Shown here piece after piece: positions 1 to 9,976 of a DNA stretch of 64,000 nucleotides. The position numbers and the translations under genes are program-made. The notes beneath the pieces are model-generated. The model was not told the DNA's origin. It did not search any database and was given only the letters and a program-made list of their open reading frames with translations. This DNA comes from Chinchilla lanigera (Eukaryota > Chordata > Mammalia > Rodentia > Chinchillidae): contig NW_004955476.1 of NCBI RefSeq assembly GCF_000276665.1, positions 9,464,248-9,528,247 of the forward strand, read 5' to 3'. How positions within the stretch are numbered: position 1 is the first letter of the stretch; each line of letters begins with the position of its first letter.

Positions 1-47
1 AACAGAGGCGCAGCCTGGAGTGCTGACAGCGGTGCTGGACAGTGGTC

Positions 48-119
48 GGAATTCTTCACTTCCGCAGAGGAAGGTCAAAGCCTCTGTGGCAGTGTGCACT
101 GCATGCACGTGGTTCACAG
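48..119 (+). repeat. Copy 1 of a diverged local direct repeat
   Basis: This segment shares the blocks GGAATTCTT-ACTTCC, AGAGGAAGG and CACGTGGTTC with 668-731 in the same order and orientation, with substitutions and small indels between them. It is probably one of two old copies of an unidentified dispersed repeat, or an old local duplication. Confidence 0.5.
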
Positions 120-667
120 CAACCCCACTTCCACGCACACGCGAGAGAGGCGCTGCACGCCCAGCACGGTGTCGAGGCACACCTGCAGCAGCATATCGTG
201 CAGGAATTAGACCCAGAGCGAACATCTAACACACTGTGACGTAGATAAAAGAGATGCTTGTGGCCCTCACCATGGCTAAACCTCAAAACTGCAGTGTTGA
301 GTGGGGAAAGCAAGCTACCAAGGACAACAGTGAAAAACGGAAAAAGGAAACGTCCACTAACAGGGACGCGGAATCACGCCAACACAGAAGGGACCAACAC
401 ACGGGGATTCGACAGAATTAGGTACATGTGTAGCCATGGATACCTTACAAACATGTTGACAAAGACAATTAAAATGTTCATAAAATAATAAGTGAACGAA
501 TGAAGACAAAATCGAGTGGCTCAAAATCAGACGATTTATATAAACACTGAGAACATTCCCTGTGTTATCCGTAAACAGTGAGTAACTATATTATCTGCAG
601 ATAATAAATTAATTTCGAGGAGGACAAGAAACGCAGGTGACGGCACACAGTGGCCCCAGGTGCAGCA

Positions 668-731
668 GGAATTCTTAACTTCCAAAGAGGAAGGCCTTCC
701 AAAAGAGGTGCATCCCTATCACGTGGTTCCC
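668..731 (+). repeat. Copy 2 of a diverged local direct repeat
   Basis: This is the partner of 48-119, about 620 bp away. The shared blocks are the same and the middle is shorter. The divergence by eye suggests an old event. Confidence 0.5.
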
Positions 732-1277
732 TGCTCTGGGCCTCCTGGTCTCCAGAACCGTGAGAACCTGAGCTGCTCAGGAGGGGCCAGCCTGGCTCCG
801 AGGGTGGTCACAGCCACATCAGGCCCTCTCTCCTGGACAAGATTTCACTCTCCTCTACTGCCCCACCCAGGGGACAGCTGAAACTGCCCCATGGCCCCAT
901 GGAGGAGCCCAGGGACCAGGACAGGAGCCTCACACCCACTGTCACAACTGCAGGAGTAACTTGCAAGGGACCCACCCACCCACCCAGGGCAGAGCCATGA
1001 CTCTCAGCTGGACAGATCAGGAAGTCCAAGACTCAGCACGCGCTGAGCTGGTCCTCAGCTCCCGTCCTTATGAGGTTATAACTCTTTTATGTTACATCAA
1101 TAAATTTGGGGGGATTTTTATTCACAGTAACATTCCATGCTATTCAAAAGAAAGCTTAAAAGCTTGCTGCTAAACTTATCTACTTGACATATCAATCATC
1201 TCCTTATCTTCTTTTAACCCCTCCCATATTCCTGGGAATTAAACCTGTGAATTTCTCACCAAGCTACATCCCTATCC

Positions 1278-1360
1278 CTTTTTTATTCTTTCTTTCTTTC
1301 TTTGCTTCTTTCTTTCATTCTTTCTTTCTTTCTCTCTTTCTTTTATTTATTTATTTAAAC
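1278..1360. repeat. (TTTC)n / (TTTA)n microsatellite
   Basis: This pyrimidine-rich run is built on TTTC, with a few TTTA units at the right end. It sits at the A-tail end of a minus-strand B1 SINE, so it probably grew from that A-tail. Confidence 0.85.
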
Positions 1361-1466
1361 AGAGTCTCACTAAGTTGCTAAATTGACCAGGCTGGGCTCA
1401 AACTTTGAATCTTCCTGCCTCAGCCTCCCACAGTGGAATTACAGCCCTGTACCACCACACCTGGCT
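1361..1466 (-). mobile_element. B1 SINE, minus strand
   Basis: The reverse complement of a B1 is readable: AGTCTCACTAAGTTGC, then CCAGGCTGGGCTCAAACT, CCTGCCTCAGCCTCCCA and CACCACACCTGGCT. The last block is the 5' end of the element. Its A-tail is the microsatellite to the left. It is diverged, so probably old and inactive. Confidence 0.85.
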
Positions 1467-2539
1467 TGATATGTCAAACCTTTACATCCATGGTATTTAA
1501 ATAATCACTAACCTTGCATAACCCTTCAAGACCATCAACCTATCACACAGAGACACAACCGTTAGTTTCCTACAAGCACGACTCTTAAGAGAGATCAACA
1601 CTTTAGTATTTATTCACCTTCTACCCATCAATATTCCAACATCTCCAACAGCATCTATGCTGAGGACAGTCCTCAAATGTAAGTTACGTTTCATTTATCA
1701 TCTTCAAGTTGAAGAAGCATCCAGCATCCTCTGTGTGATCCTATATTAGCTATATTTAGCATTCAAAATGCCCTTTTCTTGTTTGTTTTATTTTTAGCAA
1801 TGTTGTTGAGGCCTATATTAAAAATTGCTTCTCAGTAATAATGGGTTTTCACGGAAATGCTTCATTTTTCCTTTCCTCCTGCTTATCACCTGCGTGGCTG
1901 TTTCCTTCTCCAGCTGCTTCTGTTGTTGCTGAATTCCCCTCCTCTTGCGGGTCCTCTTCCCATCTGGAGCTTTCCTGGTGGCAAGAGCCCTTCTGTGGTG
2001 GAGGAGCCTCATTTCCCTGCATGCATGGGTCTCTTCCCATTGACCCGCTGAGACCAAAGCTGACACAGGCTCAGCTCTACTTGAGAGGGAACTGCACAGC
2101 CTTGGGGGAGAGGTCTGTTATTTCCAGGATCTGTTTTAAGAGTTTAAAGGATACAGACAACCCTAATGACCCACTGTGTGGTGCTGTTTCCGGGGAAATG
2201 GTGGTCTCTCACAGGCTTTAAGGGGAGTTACAATTGAAGTGGGGGCACAAGATTTCCAGGTGGATGAGACCAACTGCTGATAAAGGGCCCTGGCAGGACC
2301 AGGGTACAAATTAAAAAGCAGGGGCACCCAGATCCTGAGAACACCAGCTGATCTAGATCACCTAAGTAATACATGTTACAGTCAAAATAATCTCATTTTT
2401 TAAAAATCTATGTTTGTAAACATCATTTACGATGGCAGACTTTACGGAGACACTGAGCTTTCTGAGGAAAAATAAGTTGAAGTGCAGTGGAGAAAGGGAG
2501 GGTGGATTTTTAACCCTGTCTGTGTCCCTTTCAGCTGAG

Positions 2540-2695
2540 AAACCTGGTGCTGCTCACTAGATTCAGCTTGGGTTTCCTTAGGTGTAAAGTGGGAAGAGTA
2601 TTAGCCCTGTGAGAGAGTGAGGCTACACATTAATGAGATAATTGGGTGGGTACAGAGAGTACTCACTGCATGGAAGGTCCTATCAATTCCCCAAG
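2540..2695 (+). mobile_element. MIR-like SINE fragment
   Basis: The segment has the MIR-like order: a CAGCTTGGGTTTCCTTAGG-TGTAAAGTGGGAAGA block (equivalent to the CTCAGTTTCCTCATCTGTAAAATGGG core) followed by TTAATGAGATAAT. It is heavily diverged, as expected for this ancient family, and the ends are approximate. Confidence 0.5.
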
Positions 2696-3329
2696 TCAGT
2701 GGTAAGATGGGGACAGACATGAGTAAGATCTCCCTTGGGTATCCTGATTCCTTTAACTCTTAAATCTTAAGGCTGCCATTGTGTTTGGGCTGAATTATTC
2801 TGATCTCCATATCTTTCACCGTATGATTTCTCTGAAGTTGAGTGTAGGATGTATGTAAAATCACATATATGAGAGGGAAGGACCGGCTCCTAAGTAACCA
2901 GAGGACAGAGGAGAGTCCCATATGAAGTGTTACGTGAATGCTGCACATAGATTAACTGACTGTATGACTTGGATTCAGGTGGGTGGCACTGGAGAGTCAA
3001 AGGTCCTGGTTTTTAAAGAGCCCTGCCCTGGACAAGGTGGTAGACCAGATGGCCCAAGTAGGGGCCCTGGGCTCAGAACACACAGACTGGAGTCAGTGGG
3101 GCTGACCTGTCTGAAACTGAAATCAGCACCAGATGCCAGAGAACAGGCTTTAATTGCTGGGGAGGCTTGAGCTTTGTGAAGTTAAAGTATGTCAGGTCAT
3201 TCTGATCCACAGAATGGGATCCACAGAAATTTGGTAACTGCCAGCATATTCATTACTTCCCCGGAAGTTGCTCTGTCTATCTGAGGATTAGGAGAGACAA
3301 TGGGAGGTCCACATGAAATGCCATGCCAT

Positions 3330-3440
3330 AGATTTTGGACTCTAATACACACTCTAATCCAGATACCGGATGTAGAATGTAGACTCTAATCTAGAGTCCA
3401 GAATTTGGGCTCAAATTACACTCTAATCCACATAAGGTTT
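3330..3440. repeat. Short interspersed ACTCTAATC repeats with a perfect inverted repeat
   Basis: ACTCTAATC or a close variant occurs four times in about 100 bp. At 3382-3398 there is a 7-bp perfect inverted repeat (GACTCTA-ATC-TAGAGTC). No repeat family is recognised. Confidence 0.5.
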
Positions 3441-3546
3441 GATTTTGCTATAATTTTTCTTTAGAAAATCTGAGTATGTCCCAAAATGTGAATATGCACT
3501 TATTCATTAACTTCTATAGGTACTACTGTGAAAATATGCCACAGAA

Positions 3547-3738
3547 TGGGGCATGGTAGCCCCATCTGTAATCCCAGCTTCTTGGGACACTAAGGCAGGA
3601 GAATCACAAGTTCGAGGCCAGCCTTGGCAACTTACAAGACCTTGTCTCAAAATAAAATTTTTTTAAAATGGGGACTGCAGGTGGAACTCAGTGTATGGCC
3701 CTGGGTTCAATCCCCAGTACTACAAAAATAAATAAATG
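3547..3738 (+). mobile_element. B1-ID composite SINE
   Basis: The left part is a B1 without the internal duplication (TGTAATCCCAGCTTCTTGGG, AGGCAGGAGAATCACAAGTTCGAGGCC, CTTGTCTCAAAA). The right part is ID/tRNA-like (GGGACTGCAGGTGGAACTCAGTG, then CCTGGGTTCAATCCCCAGTACTAC) and ends in an AAATAAATAAAT tail. B1-ID fusions are known from squirrel-related and other non-murid rodents. Confidence 0.8.
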
Positions 3739-3943
3739 ATAAATAATCAAACAATAAAAGTAACAGATCAAAGAATAAAGCAGTATTTAAAGGTCATTAT
3801 ATTAATGGTCAAAAAATTCTGCTTTCACTAAATTGCTATTGCTAAAATATTACCTTTGTATAAGCAGCAAGGTGCAATGTTTCATTGTCACAGTCTTGGT
3901 TTGACATTTCTGATCCAGAGACGCCAGAGCTGCTTTTATTCTG

Positions 3944-4005
3944 TCAGTGCTGGGGGTGGAACCCAAAACCCTGTGCATCCCTCCACTGGGGTCAGCTCCT
4001 GCCCC
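3944..4005 (-). mobile_element. ID-like SINE fragment, minus strand
   Basis: GTGCTGGGGGTGGAACCCAAAACCCTGTGCAT followed by CCACTGGGGTCAGCTCCTGCCCC is the reverse complement of an ID element (B box region, then A box region). It is diverged. Confidence 0.7.
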
Positions 4006-4051
4006 TAAAGTCTCTTTTTAGCTGCAGATAATTTTAAAAAATTTAAATCTT

Positions 4052-4118
4052 TGTGCTGGGGTTGAATGTTGTACATATAAAGTAAGCACACCCTCTACCA
4101 TTCTACAGAGAGCTCCCT
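4052..4118 (-). mobile_element. Diverged ID-like SINE, minus strand
   Basis: TGTGCTGGGGTTGAA, a degenerate middle and ACCCTCTACCATTCTACAGAGAGCTCCCTTT follow the order of a reverse-complemented ID element. It is weaker than the neighbouring copy at 3944. Confidence 0.45.
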
Positions 4119-4119
4119 T

Positions 4120-6774
4120 TAGATATTTTATCCTTTGGTTTTGACAACTCACTTACAACCAATCTCCCCAAAAATACATGTATCCAGTGGAAGAAATATA
4201 TCATTAGCTGAACACAGGATGAAAAAATCACGATTCTCACTTTTCAAGCTCACTACCAATTATGTAAGAACTCAGTTACTATCAGGCTAGCAATTTTTCA
4301 GTATTCCTAGTGTCTGTCACTAGATGTTACAGATTCATCAGAAAGCACTGAGAAAAATTAATAAACAGGCTCAAAATGCAATGCGTTTCACATTCTGGAA
4401 AAATTTTAAACCAACTAGGAAATGCACTTTCCTGTTTTTAAGTTTGATACGGAGGAGAGCAGACAATTTCTGTGAAACAGAGATGATGAGAGTCTTGAGA
4501 CTTAAGACGGAGACAAGGTCACGAGCTCTTCGCTCAGATCAGAAACAGCAATGAAGCCGACAGACGCCAGACCCCTGTGATCCTCGCACATCCCACCTTG
4601 GCTGTGTGGAGCAATCATGTGTGCTGTTCATCTCTCTCTGTGTTAGAAGTGAGGCGACTGAGGCTCACAGAGCAGGAGTGTCAGAGGACAAAAATGACAC
4701 CTTGAAGATCTTCATCAGGCAACAGCACTGCAGTCCACACAGCACAGTCAGCTGACCCAACGAGCTGAGCGCAGGACTTGCAGGCAGGAAAAGCTAAGCT
4801 GAGAAAGGAATAAGAGGCAGACTATTCACCTCAAAATTTCCTTCCTTCTTGGACAAGAATGGGGAGAGAGAGCAATAAAAAAAACAACTGATCGATTCTA
4901 TCAGCCAGCAGGCCACATGATTAGAAGGGAAGTCAGGAGGAACCGCTAGGCTAAGGCCAGCCCGCAATCGATTCTATCAGGTTACCTCAGTGTACCTCCT
5001 ACAAAAGGATTCCAGGAACGAAGCTGACTGTATTGGCCTTACAATGAAGAAGGGGTGGGCTTGGAACTGGGGAGTTCTCTCTTTCCCTCCAACTTCTCAG
5101 AAGCCTGGGTCGCAGCTCCCTTCTGGTCTGACAGCCTGACGTTGAGTGCGAGTGACTCCCTTTGGATTTCGAGTCTGGTCTGTCGTGGCCTAGTGAGGGT
5201 CTTAGTTCCAAACAACGGCCTGCTATAATGTTTACTTAGTAAAATAACTACAGTAGTGAAAATACAGCAGAAGATTTGGAATTAGACAACGGAAACTAAG
5301 AAAACGGTTTCCAGAAGGTACCCAGGGAGACTTCTCTTCGGGAACCCACAACAAATTTTCCTGAGCTAGAGCTGATGAGATGAGGCAGCAGAACTTGGGA
5401 TGGGAGACATTTAGCAAACTTCTGTGACATTTTTCTGACACTTCGGGAGCTGGAGAGAAGTTAGACAGACAGAGAAATTAAGGGGCTGGAGGATTCTAGG
5501 ATTTGGGCAAAGGAGCTTTGAAACAGCCTTCCTAACTGGGCACCTCTGGCAGGAAGGTACCCAGGGAAGACCATGTGCCAAGGAGCACGATGAGACTGGG
5601 CACCAGAGGTCACAGTGAGGACGCGGCTGAGGGCAAGTCCAGGGACAGGATGGCAGAGGCTCCTCGCTGCTCCGAGCCAAGGGTGGGTGGGGAGGAATCG
5701 GTTTCTTCAAGGGCCAGAGCCCTGGGAGGATGGGGCTCAGCCCAGGGGCGAAGAGGGGGGCACAGGAGGGCACAGAGGAGCAGGGCAGAGGCGGTCCACA
5801 CCGCCTACGTGGGCACTCCTTTCCTCTGCTCCAGGATGGCGCGATGGGCCTCGGCCTCCTGGGCTCACCCTGTTCTTCAGACAAGGCACAGGGATTTCTT
5901 ACGCGGTCAGCCTCACATCACCCCAGCTGCCTTGCAGGAGCCGGGCAAAGAGGGAGGGGCCAGGAGGGGCCTTGCAAAGGGCCCCGGGTGCTCTGGGTTC
6001 TGCAAGTCCAGAGGAAGAGCTTTAATCAGGTCACATGTGAGCCATTTAGGCTGGGCTTCTCCTTAGCATTTCAAATAGTGGGGGAGGCACAATCCTTGCA
6101 AAAGGATGAGGGAAGGCAGCAAAAATGACTCAGCCGAGGACAACTTCCCAAAGGAGCTGCCTGTGACAGGACGGTCGGAGAGGACAGCGACAAAGTCCAG
6201 AGCTTCCCTGTCCAACTGTGCTACCTTGAGCCCTGACACAGCCCCGTTTGTGACCTCAGAAGGCCGAACCATTTACCTGAGTCCTCATCCACAAAATGAG
6301 CTACAGTGACCCAGCCTCATTAACTTGGGCCATTTCACGGGGAAGCCTAGTGCGTCCACAGACCTGCTGCTCAGAACCTCCATGGTGAACAGCTGGTACC
6401 AGTACGAGAGTCCTCCCAGGCGGGCACCAGAGGGTGGGTGGGTGGACGCAGGCTGAGGGACCGCCGCGGTCTGCAGAAGAGACGTTCCCTGTGATGGGAA
6501 CTTTGAGAACTCAGAGTGTGAAACACACCCATGTTTACAGACTGAGGTGAATGCTACGACAGAATAAACAAGGTGATGGGATAAAGGGGGTCAGGGTTGA
6601 TGTGTGGAGGGAGGGCGTCCCAACAGTGACAGGAAAGAAATGAAAAGAAAGAAAAGTAAGGACAAGAAAACAGAAGAAAAACAAAGGCCTATGAGAATTG
6701 TGTTCAGATGCTTCTGTGAAGAGCACCCTTTTTTACGTCAGTTCTTGTATGGTAGGATAACATAACCAGAGTGG
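4120..6774. other. Non-coding sequence; GC-rich part at 5.5-6.1 kb
   Basis: No gene is supported. Overlapping open frames on both strands at about 5.41-6.13 kb lie in a GC-rich stretch. They contain no recognisable domain, and the two strands are open together, which is typical of GC-driven chance frames. A 14-bp direct repeat pair at 4891 and 4967 is annotated separately. Confidence 0.55.
4891..4980. repeat. 14-bp perfect direct repeats flanking 62 bp
   Basis: ATCGATTCTATCAG occurs at 4891-4904 and again at 4967-4980. The spacing looks like a target-site duplication, but the 62 bp between the copies has no A-tail and no recognised element. Confidence 0.6.
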
Positions 6775-6779
6775 GCTCT

Positions 6780-7360
6780 TTAAGTTAAAATTAAGTCATG
6801 TTGCTCCTCACTTATGTGCTTCAGGGCTTCTCTGCTTTAAAATCAAATCCAAATGCCGGAGCCTCCAACAGCGCTCCATCCCCCACCCCCGGCGCTCCCT
6901 CCCTCCCTCCCTCCCTCTCTCTGTCTTCTGCTCAGTCTCCGTCTCTCTGCTTCTGTCTTTCTCTGTCTCTGTGTCTCTCTCTGCATCTCTGTCTCTCCGT
7001 CTGTATCTCTGTCTCTGTCTGTCTCTCTGTCTCTCCCTCTCGCTCTGTGCTCTAAATGCACTTACAGTCCATCCTCCACCCTGTCTATGGCAGTGGCCCT
7101 CGCTCAGCATAGCCCTTGCTCTAGGGCGCCCGTCCTCCTGTCCCCACTCGGCTGTGTGAAGCAGCCTCCTCTGCAGTCCAGCTCCCAGCCCTTTGCACTC
7201 CCTGACAATCTGTGAGCCTGTCAGTGCTTCTGCCTCTAACTACAGTCAAATGCAGTAGATGAGGATGTGAACATCAGAGCAGGCATCTACTGCTAGAGCC
7301 ACTGATAACTCTGGAGTTTTAAAAGATAGGTGCTCAATTAATACAATCAGTAGAATAAAT
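6780..7360 (+). mobile_element. L2 LINE 3' region, interrupted by a microsatellite
   Basis: The left part reads GTCATGTTGCTCCTCACTT, CTTCAGGGCTTCTC and AAAATCAAATCCAAATGCC, which matches the L2 ORF2/3' region. The right part has CCTTTGCACTCCCTG and, near 7330, AGGTGCTCAATTAAT, which matches the L2 3' end. A 160-bp pyrimidine microsatellite lies inside it. The copy is old and has many changes. Confidence 0.65.
6891..7052. repeat. Pyrimidine microsatellite (CCCT, then CTCTGT-type)
   Basis: CCCTCCCT units pass into TCTCTGTCTCTG-type units on the + strand, giving a nearly pure polypyrimidine strand. It lies inside an L2 fragment and encodes only low-complexity shadow frames. Confidence 0.9.
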
Positions 7361-7868
7361 GATCAAAAGAGGAGAAAGAAATATTATCTGTATATCAATA
7401 AATAAAATATCTGCTCTGATTACTGAGGGTTTTCATTCTCCCACTAAACCAGACAATTTCACAACCCCCTCAGAGCCCAATGTTATAAACAACTGGTTTT
7501 CTGGGCACTACAACCCTCCTTCCCATAAAAACAACTCCCCTACCACTGCTATTCTGGAAAACTCTAGAAAACAAGACCAGCACCCTAGACTCCATCCCAC
7601 AACTCGAAGGAACACATTCGTCAGCAACATTTCCCGTTAGTCCTCAGATCAGCGGTGGACGACAGGCTCTCCAACTCCAAATGCCATGCTCAGAGGTAAC
7701 CTTGTGTCCCTTTTGTTCCCCATTTTCAGCACTTCCTGTGCACACCTTAAAAATGTTGCTTAGGTTATTTTATAATTCTGAAGTTGAAATGACCTTGTAA
7801 ACACACAAATTCTAAGTAATTTCTGCACAGAAGAATCTGCCACAAGTAAACTTAAAAAAAAAAAAAAA
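7361..7868. other. Non-coding sequence
   Basis: No gene or recognised repeat is seen. The stretch ends in a run of about 17 A at 7854-7870, which may be the tail of an eroded retroelement. Confidence 0.5.
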
Positions 7869-7871
7869 AAC

Positions 7872-8458
7872 TAGTCTAGAGAAAATATTTGTAACTCTCT
7901 CTATAACCACAGAGCTGATCTCCTAGTATATAATTAAAACCCTTCCAAATCAATAAGTCCCATGGGAAAAATGGGCAAAGGTATGGACCATTCATAGAAA
8001 GGGAAACATAAACATATAAGAAATGCCCAAACTCCCTTACAATAGTAGAATTGCTAATTTACACCAGCAGACTATTTTTGCCTTGTGTATAGGCAAAGAT
8101 TCTAGTTTTGAGAATATCTTTTATTAGCAAGTCCATGAATGAGGCAGGCACTTCCTTATGTTGCTGAGAATGTGTACAGTCTCTAGAAAACAATTTGGCA
8201 ATATCTATAAAAATTACACACACACATACCTCATCCTTATCCCATCTGCTTTGGAAAGTCTATTCTAATATATTTTCACATGGCTAATTACTGCACCATT
8301 GATTTCAAAAACAAAACTGTGAACACAGCCTCAGCATCCCTCAGAAAGCAATTTAAATAAATTATGGCACAGCCACGCATTGCAAAAATAAAAACCGAGG
8401 AAGTGCATTTTGTGTCCTGACCAGGAAAAATCTCAGACATACTGTTAAGTGAAAAAAA
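7872..8458 (+). mobile_element. Old L1 LINE 3' fragment
   Basis: The order of motifs fits the end of L1 ORF2 and the 3' region of mammalian-wide L1s: AAAATGGGCAAAGGTATG, AACATATAAGAAATGCCCAAA, AAACAATTTGGCAATAT, AATTATGGCACAGCC, then CAGACATACTGTTAAGTGAAA. It has many stops and indels, so it is a dead copy. Confidence 0.7.
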
Positions 8459-8459
8459 T

Positions 8460-8548
8460 AAGTATAGGACTCAGTGGAGTGTGACCAAGTGTAGGGCCCC
8501 TGCCTAGTACACTTGAAGCCCAGAGCTCACTTCCCCGTACAGTACCCC
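8460..8548 (+). mobile_element. ID-like SINE, + strand
   Basis: ACTCAGTGGAGTGTGACC, GGGCCCCTGCCTAGTACAC and CCCGTACAGTACCCCAAAAAGGAAGG follow the ID order. The purine-rich GGAGGGA run to the right (about 8555-8600) probably derives from its tail. Confidence 0.6.
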
Positions 8549-8791
8549 AAAAAGGAAGGAGGGACGAAGAGAGGGAGGGAGGGAGGGCGGGCAGAGGGGA
8601 GAGAAAGGCTCCAACAGCTACTGGAATATGACTGCTTGCACAAGGGGTGGAGAACTGTTCATATTCCTGAGTTTGTGCAACATTCTCCTGAAGGACCTTC
8701 AAGCAGCTGCCGGGAGTGACTTCCTGGTGAGTGAGAGGGCATGCATGCTGTCCTGTTTATCTGGGAACGAGTTCCCCTAACGGCCTTTTGA

Positions 8792-8796
<5 letters not shown>

Positions 8797-8826
<30 letters not shown>

Positions 8827-8982
8827 TACACACATGCACATGTGCACACACATGTGTGCATGCACACGTGCACACAGGTACACATACGCTTGCACACATG
8901 CATATACACGTACATGCACACACGCAGGCACACATGTACACATGAGTATGCAAGCACACATGCACAAACATGCACACATATG
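8797..8982. repeat. (CA)n / degenerate CACATG tract, Z-DNA-prone
   Basis: A pure CA run of about 25 nt passes into ~160 bp of nearly perfect alternating purine-pyrimidine sequence (CACATG, TGCACA, TACACG, GCATGC). This is the composition that most readily forms left-handed Z-DNA. It gives low-complexity Cys/His/Val-rich frames on both strands that are not genes. Confidence 0.9.
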
Positions 8983-8983
8983 T

Positions 8984-9068
8984 TGCCTCCCCATCTAGAC
9001 TGTAAGCTCCTCAAGGGAGAGAAGTACGGTTTTTTTCTAACTTTATCTAGGCTGGTGCTAGACTCAGA
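8984..9068 (+). mobile_element. L2 LINE 3'-end fragment
   Basis: CCATCTAGACTGTAAGCTCC, TCAAGGGAGAGAAG and TAGGCTGGTGCTAGACTCAG match the L2 3' end (consensus-like ACTAGACTGTAAGCTCCTTGAGGGCAGGGA). It lies between the CA tract and the CpG island. Confidence 0.75.
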
Positions 9069-9084
9069 CAAGGGTCTCAGAAAA

Positions 9085-9610
9085 GACTACCTGCGCGTAG
9101 ACGGGCGACGTCCGGACGGCCAGACACTGCGGCTTCCGCAGGTGTTCACAGTCTCCCTCCACCCTTCCAGCCGGCAGGGCGGAGCGGAGGCCCCTGGGCA
9201 ACTCAAAGTGGGGGACCCCAGAGCCGCACTGGCCCGTGGGTGCCGCCCAGCAGGGCTGCAGGCGAAGGAGGCTCAAGGGCAAGAGCAACGGCCTGGCTCC
9301 CAAGGACAGAGGTGGCTGCAGACGCGGAGGTGACGAATAGCGGAGCGGCGGTGCGGGGCGAAGTCGGCTGCCGTCTCCGTGGGCCGTGGGCGAGCAAAGG
9401 CTCACGCGGGACGAGGGCCAGCGGGCCGCGCACAGGGAAAGGCCAGGCCGACACGGGGAGGAGGGCAGGGCGGGGAGGAGAGCGAGCCGGCAGAGGAGGA
9501 CGCCGCCCGCAGAATGGCCGGGACCCCGCCGCGCACCTCGGTGAGTCTCACACGGGCACGCGTTCCACACGGCGAGCGCGCACGCCACTGCGCTGCTTTG
9601 CTAACGCCAA
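9085..9610 (+). promoter_or_regulatory. CpG island, probable promoter
   Basis: I count by eye roughly 55-60 CpG dinucleotides in about 520 bp, in sequence that is clearly GC-rich, while most of the window is AT-rich and CpG-poor. There is no TATA box at the expected place. This fits a dispersed-initiation, CpG-island promoter. The density is highest at 9300-9600, where a Kozak ATG (9514) and a splice donor (9541) suggest transcription to the right. The strand is inferred from that donor. A divergent transcript to the left cannot be excluded. The gene it serves is not identified. Confidence 0.75.
9514..9540 (+). CDS. Putative first coding exon, 9 residues, unidentified gene
   Basis: Inside the CpG island, ATG at 9514 has A at -3 and G at +4, a good Kozak context. 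It opens a frame reading MAGTPPRTS, and directly after the ninth codon comes GTGAGTCTC, a consensus 5' splice site, leaving phase 0. I do not recognise the gene from nine residues. No downstream exon in the window could be joined with confidence, so the first intron would run for tens of kilobases. The frame stays open past the donor, so the alternative is that this is not an exon end at all, or that the transcript is a long non-coding RNA using the same donor. Only the motif combination supports the call; the protein is unknown. Confidence 0.35.
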
Positions 9611-9798
9611 TTGCTGTGTCACAGGAGGAACGATCAGTGCGGTACAACGTTTAAGTTTTAGAGCTCTTGTATACTGAAAAATAGTAAAATTAAAGAACAA
9701 ACATACTGGAAAAGTATTTGGAATAAATATAAAATACAAAGATTGAACTTTAATGTGCAATTAGTGTATTTGAATTTTTTTATTTTGACAACTCCAAA

Positions 9799-9967
9799 GG
9801 ACAGGGGTGGTGGCACACACCTGTAATCCCAGCACTGGAGAGGCTGAGGCAGGAGGATCACTGTGAGTTCCAGGCCAGCCTAGGCTACATAGCAAGTTCA
9901 AGGCCAGCCTGAACTGCATAGTGAGATCCTGTCTCAAAAAGAAAAAAAAAAAAAACAATAAAAAGAA
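9799..9967 (+). mobile_element. B1 SINE with internal duplication and target-site duplication
   Basis: The full B1 order is visible: GGTGGTGGCACACACCTGTA (A box region), CCCAGCAC, AGGCTGAGGCAGGAGGATCACTG and GAGTTCCAGGCCAGCCTAGG. The AAGTTCAAGGCCAGCCTGAA block is the second half of the internal duplication, followed by GAGATCCTGTCTC and an A-rich tail. AACTCCAAA flanks it at 9790-9798 and 9968-9976. Preservation suggests a fairly young copy. Confidence 0.9.
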
Positions 9968-9976
9968 AACTCCAAA

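Larger units (their letters stand above)
1..1276. other. Non-coding sequence, no recognised gene
   Basis: No exon, RNA gene or well-preserved mobile element is recognised here. A diverged ~70-bp motif occurs twice (48-119 and 668-731, annotated separately). A short CCCA run lies near 970-987. The frames open here are short and show no familiar domains. Confidence 0.6.

Noticed and set aside
5411..6128. Overlapping long frames on both strands (up to about 160 codons)
   Set aside because: GC-rich sequence with several frames open at once, composition Pro/Arg/Gly/Ser-biased, no domain, no splice or promoter support.
6808..7215. Arg/Glu/Thr-rich and Ser/Leu-rich frames
   Set aside because: They are translations of the pyrimidine microsatellite.
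8797..8982. CRISPR-like or satellite array
   Set aside because: No spacer-repeat structure; it is a degenerate CA microsatellite in a mammalian genome.
8731..9333. 200-codon + strand frame
   Set aside because: It runs through the CA repeat, an L2 fragment and part of the CpG island, so its length comes from unrelated pieces.
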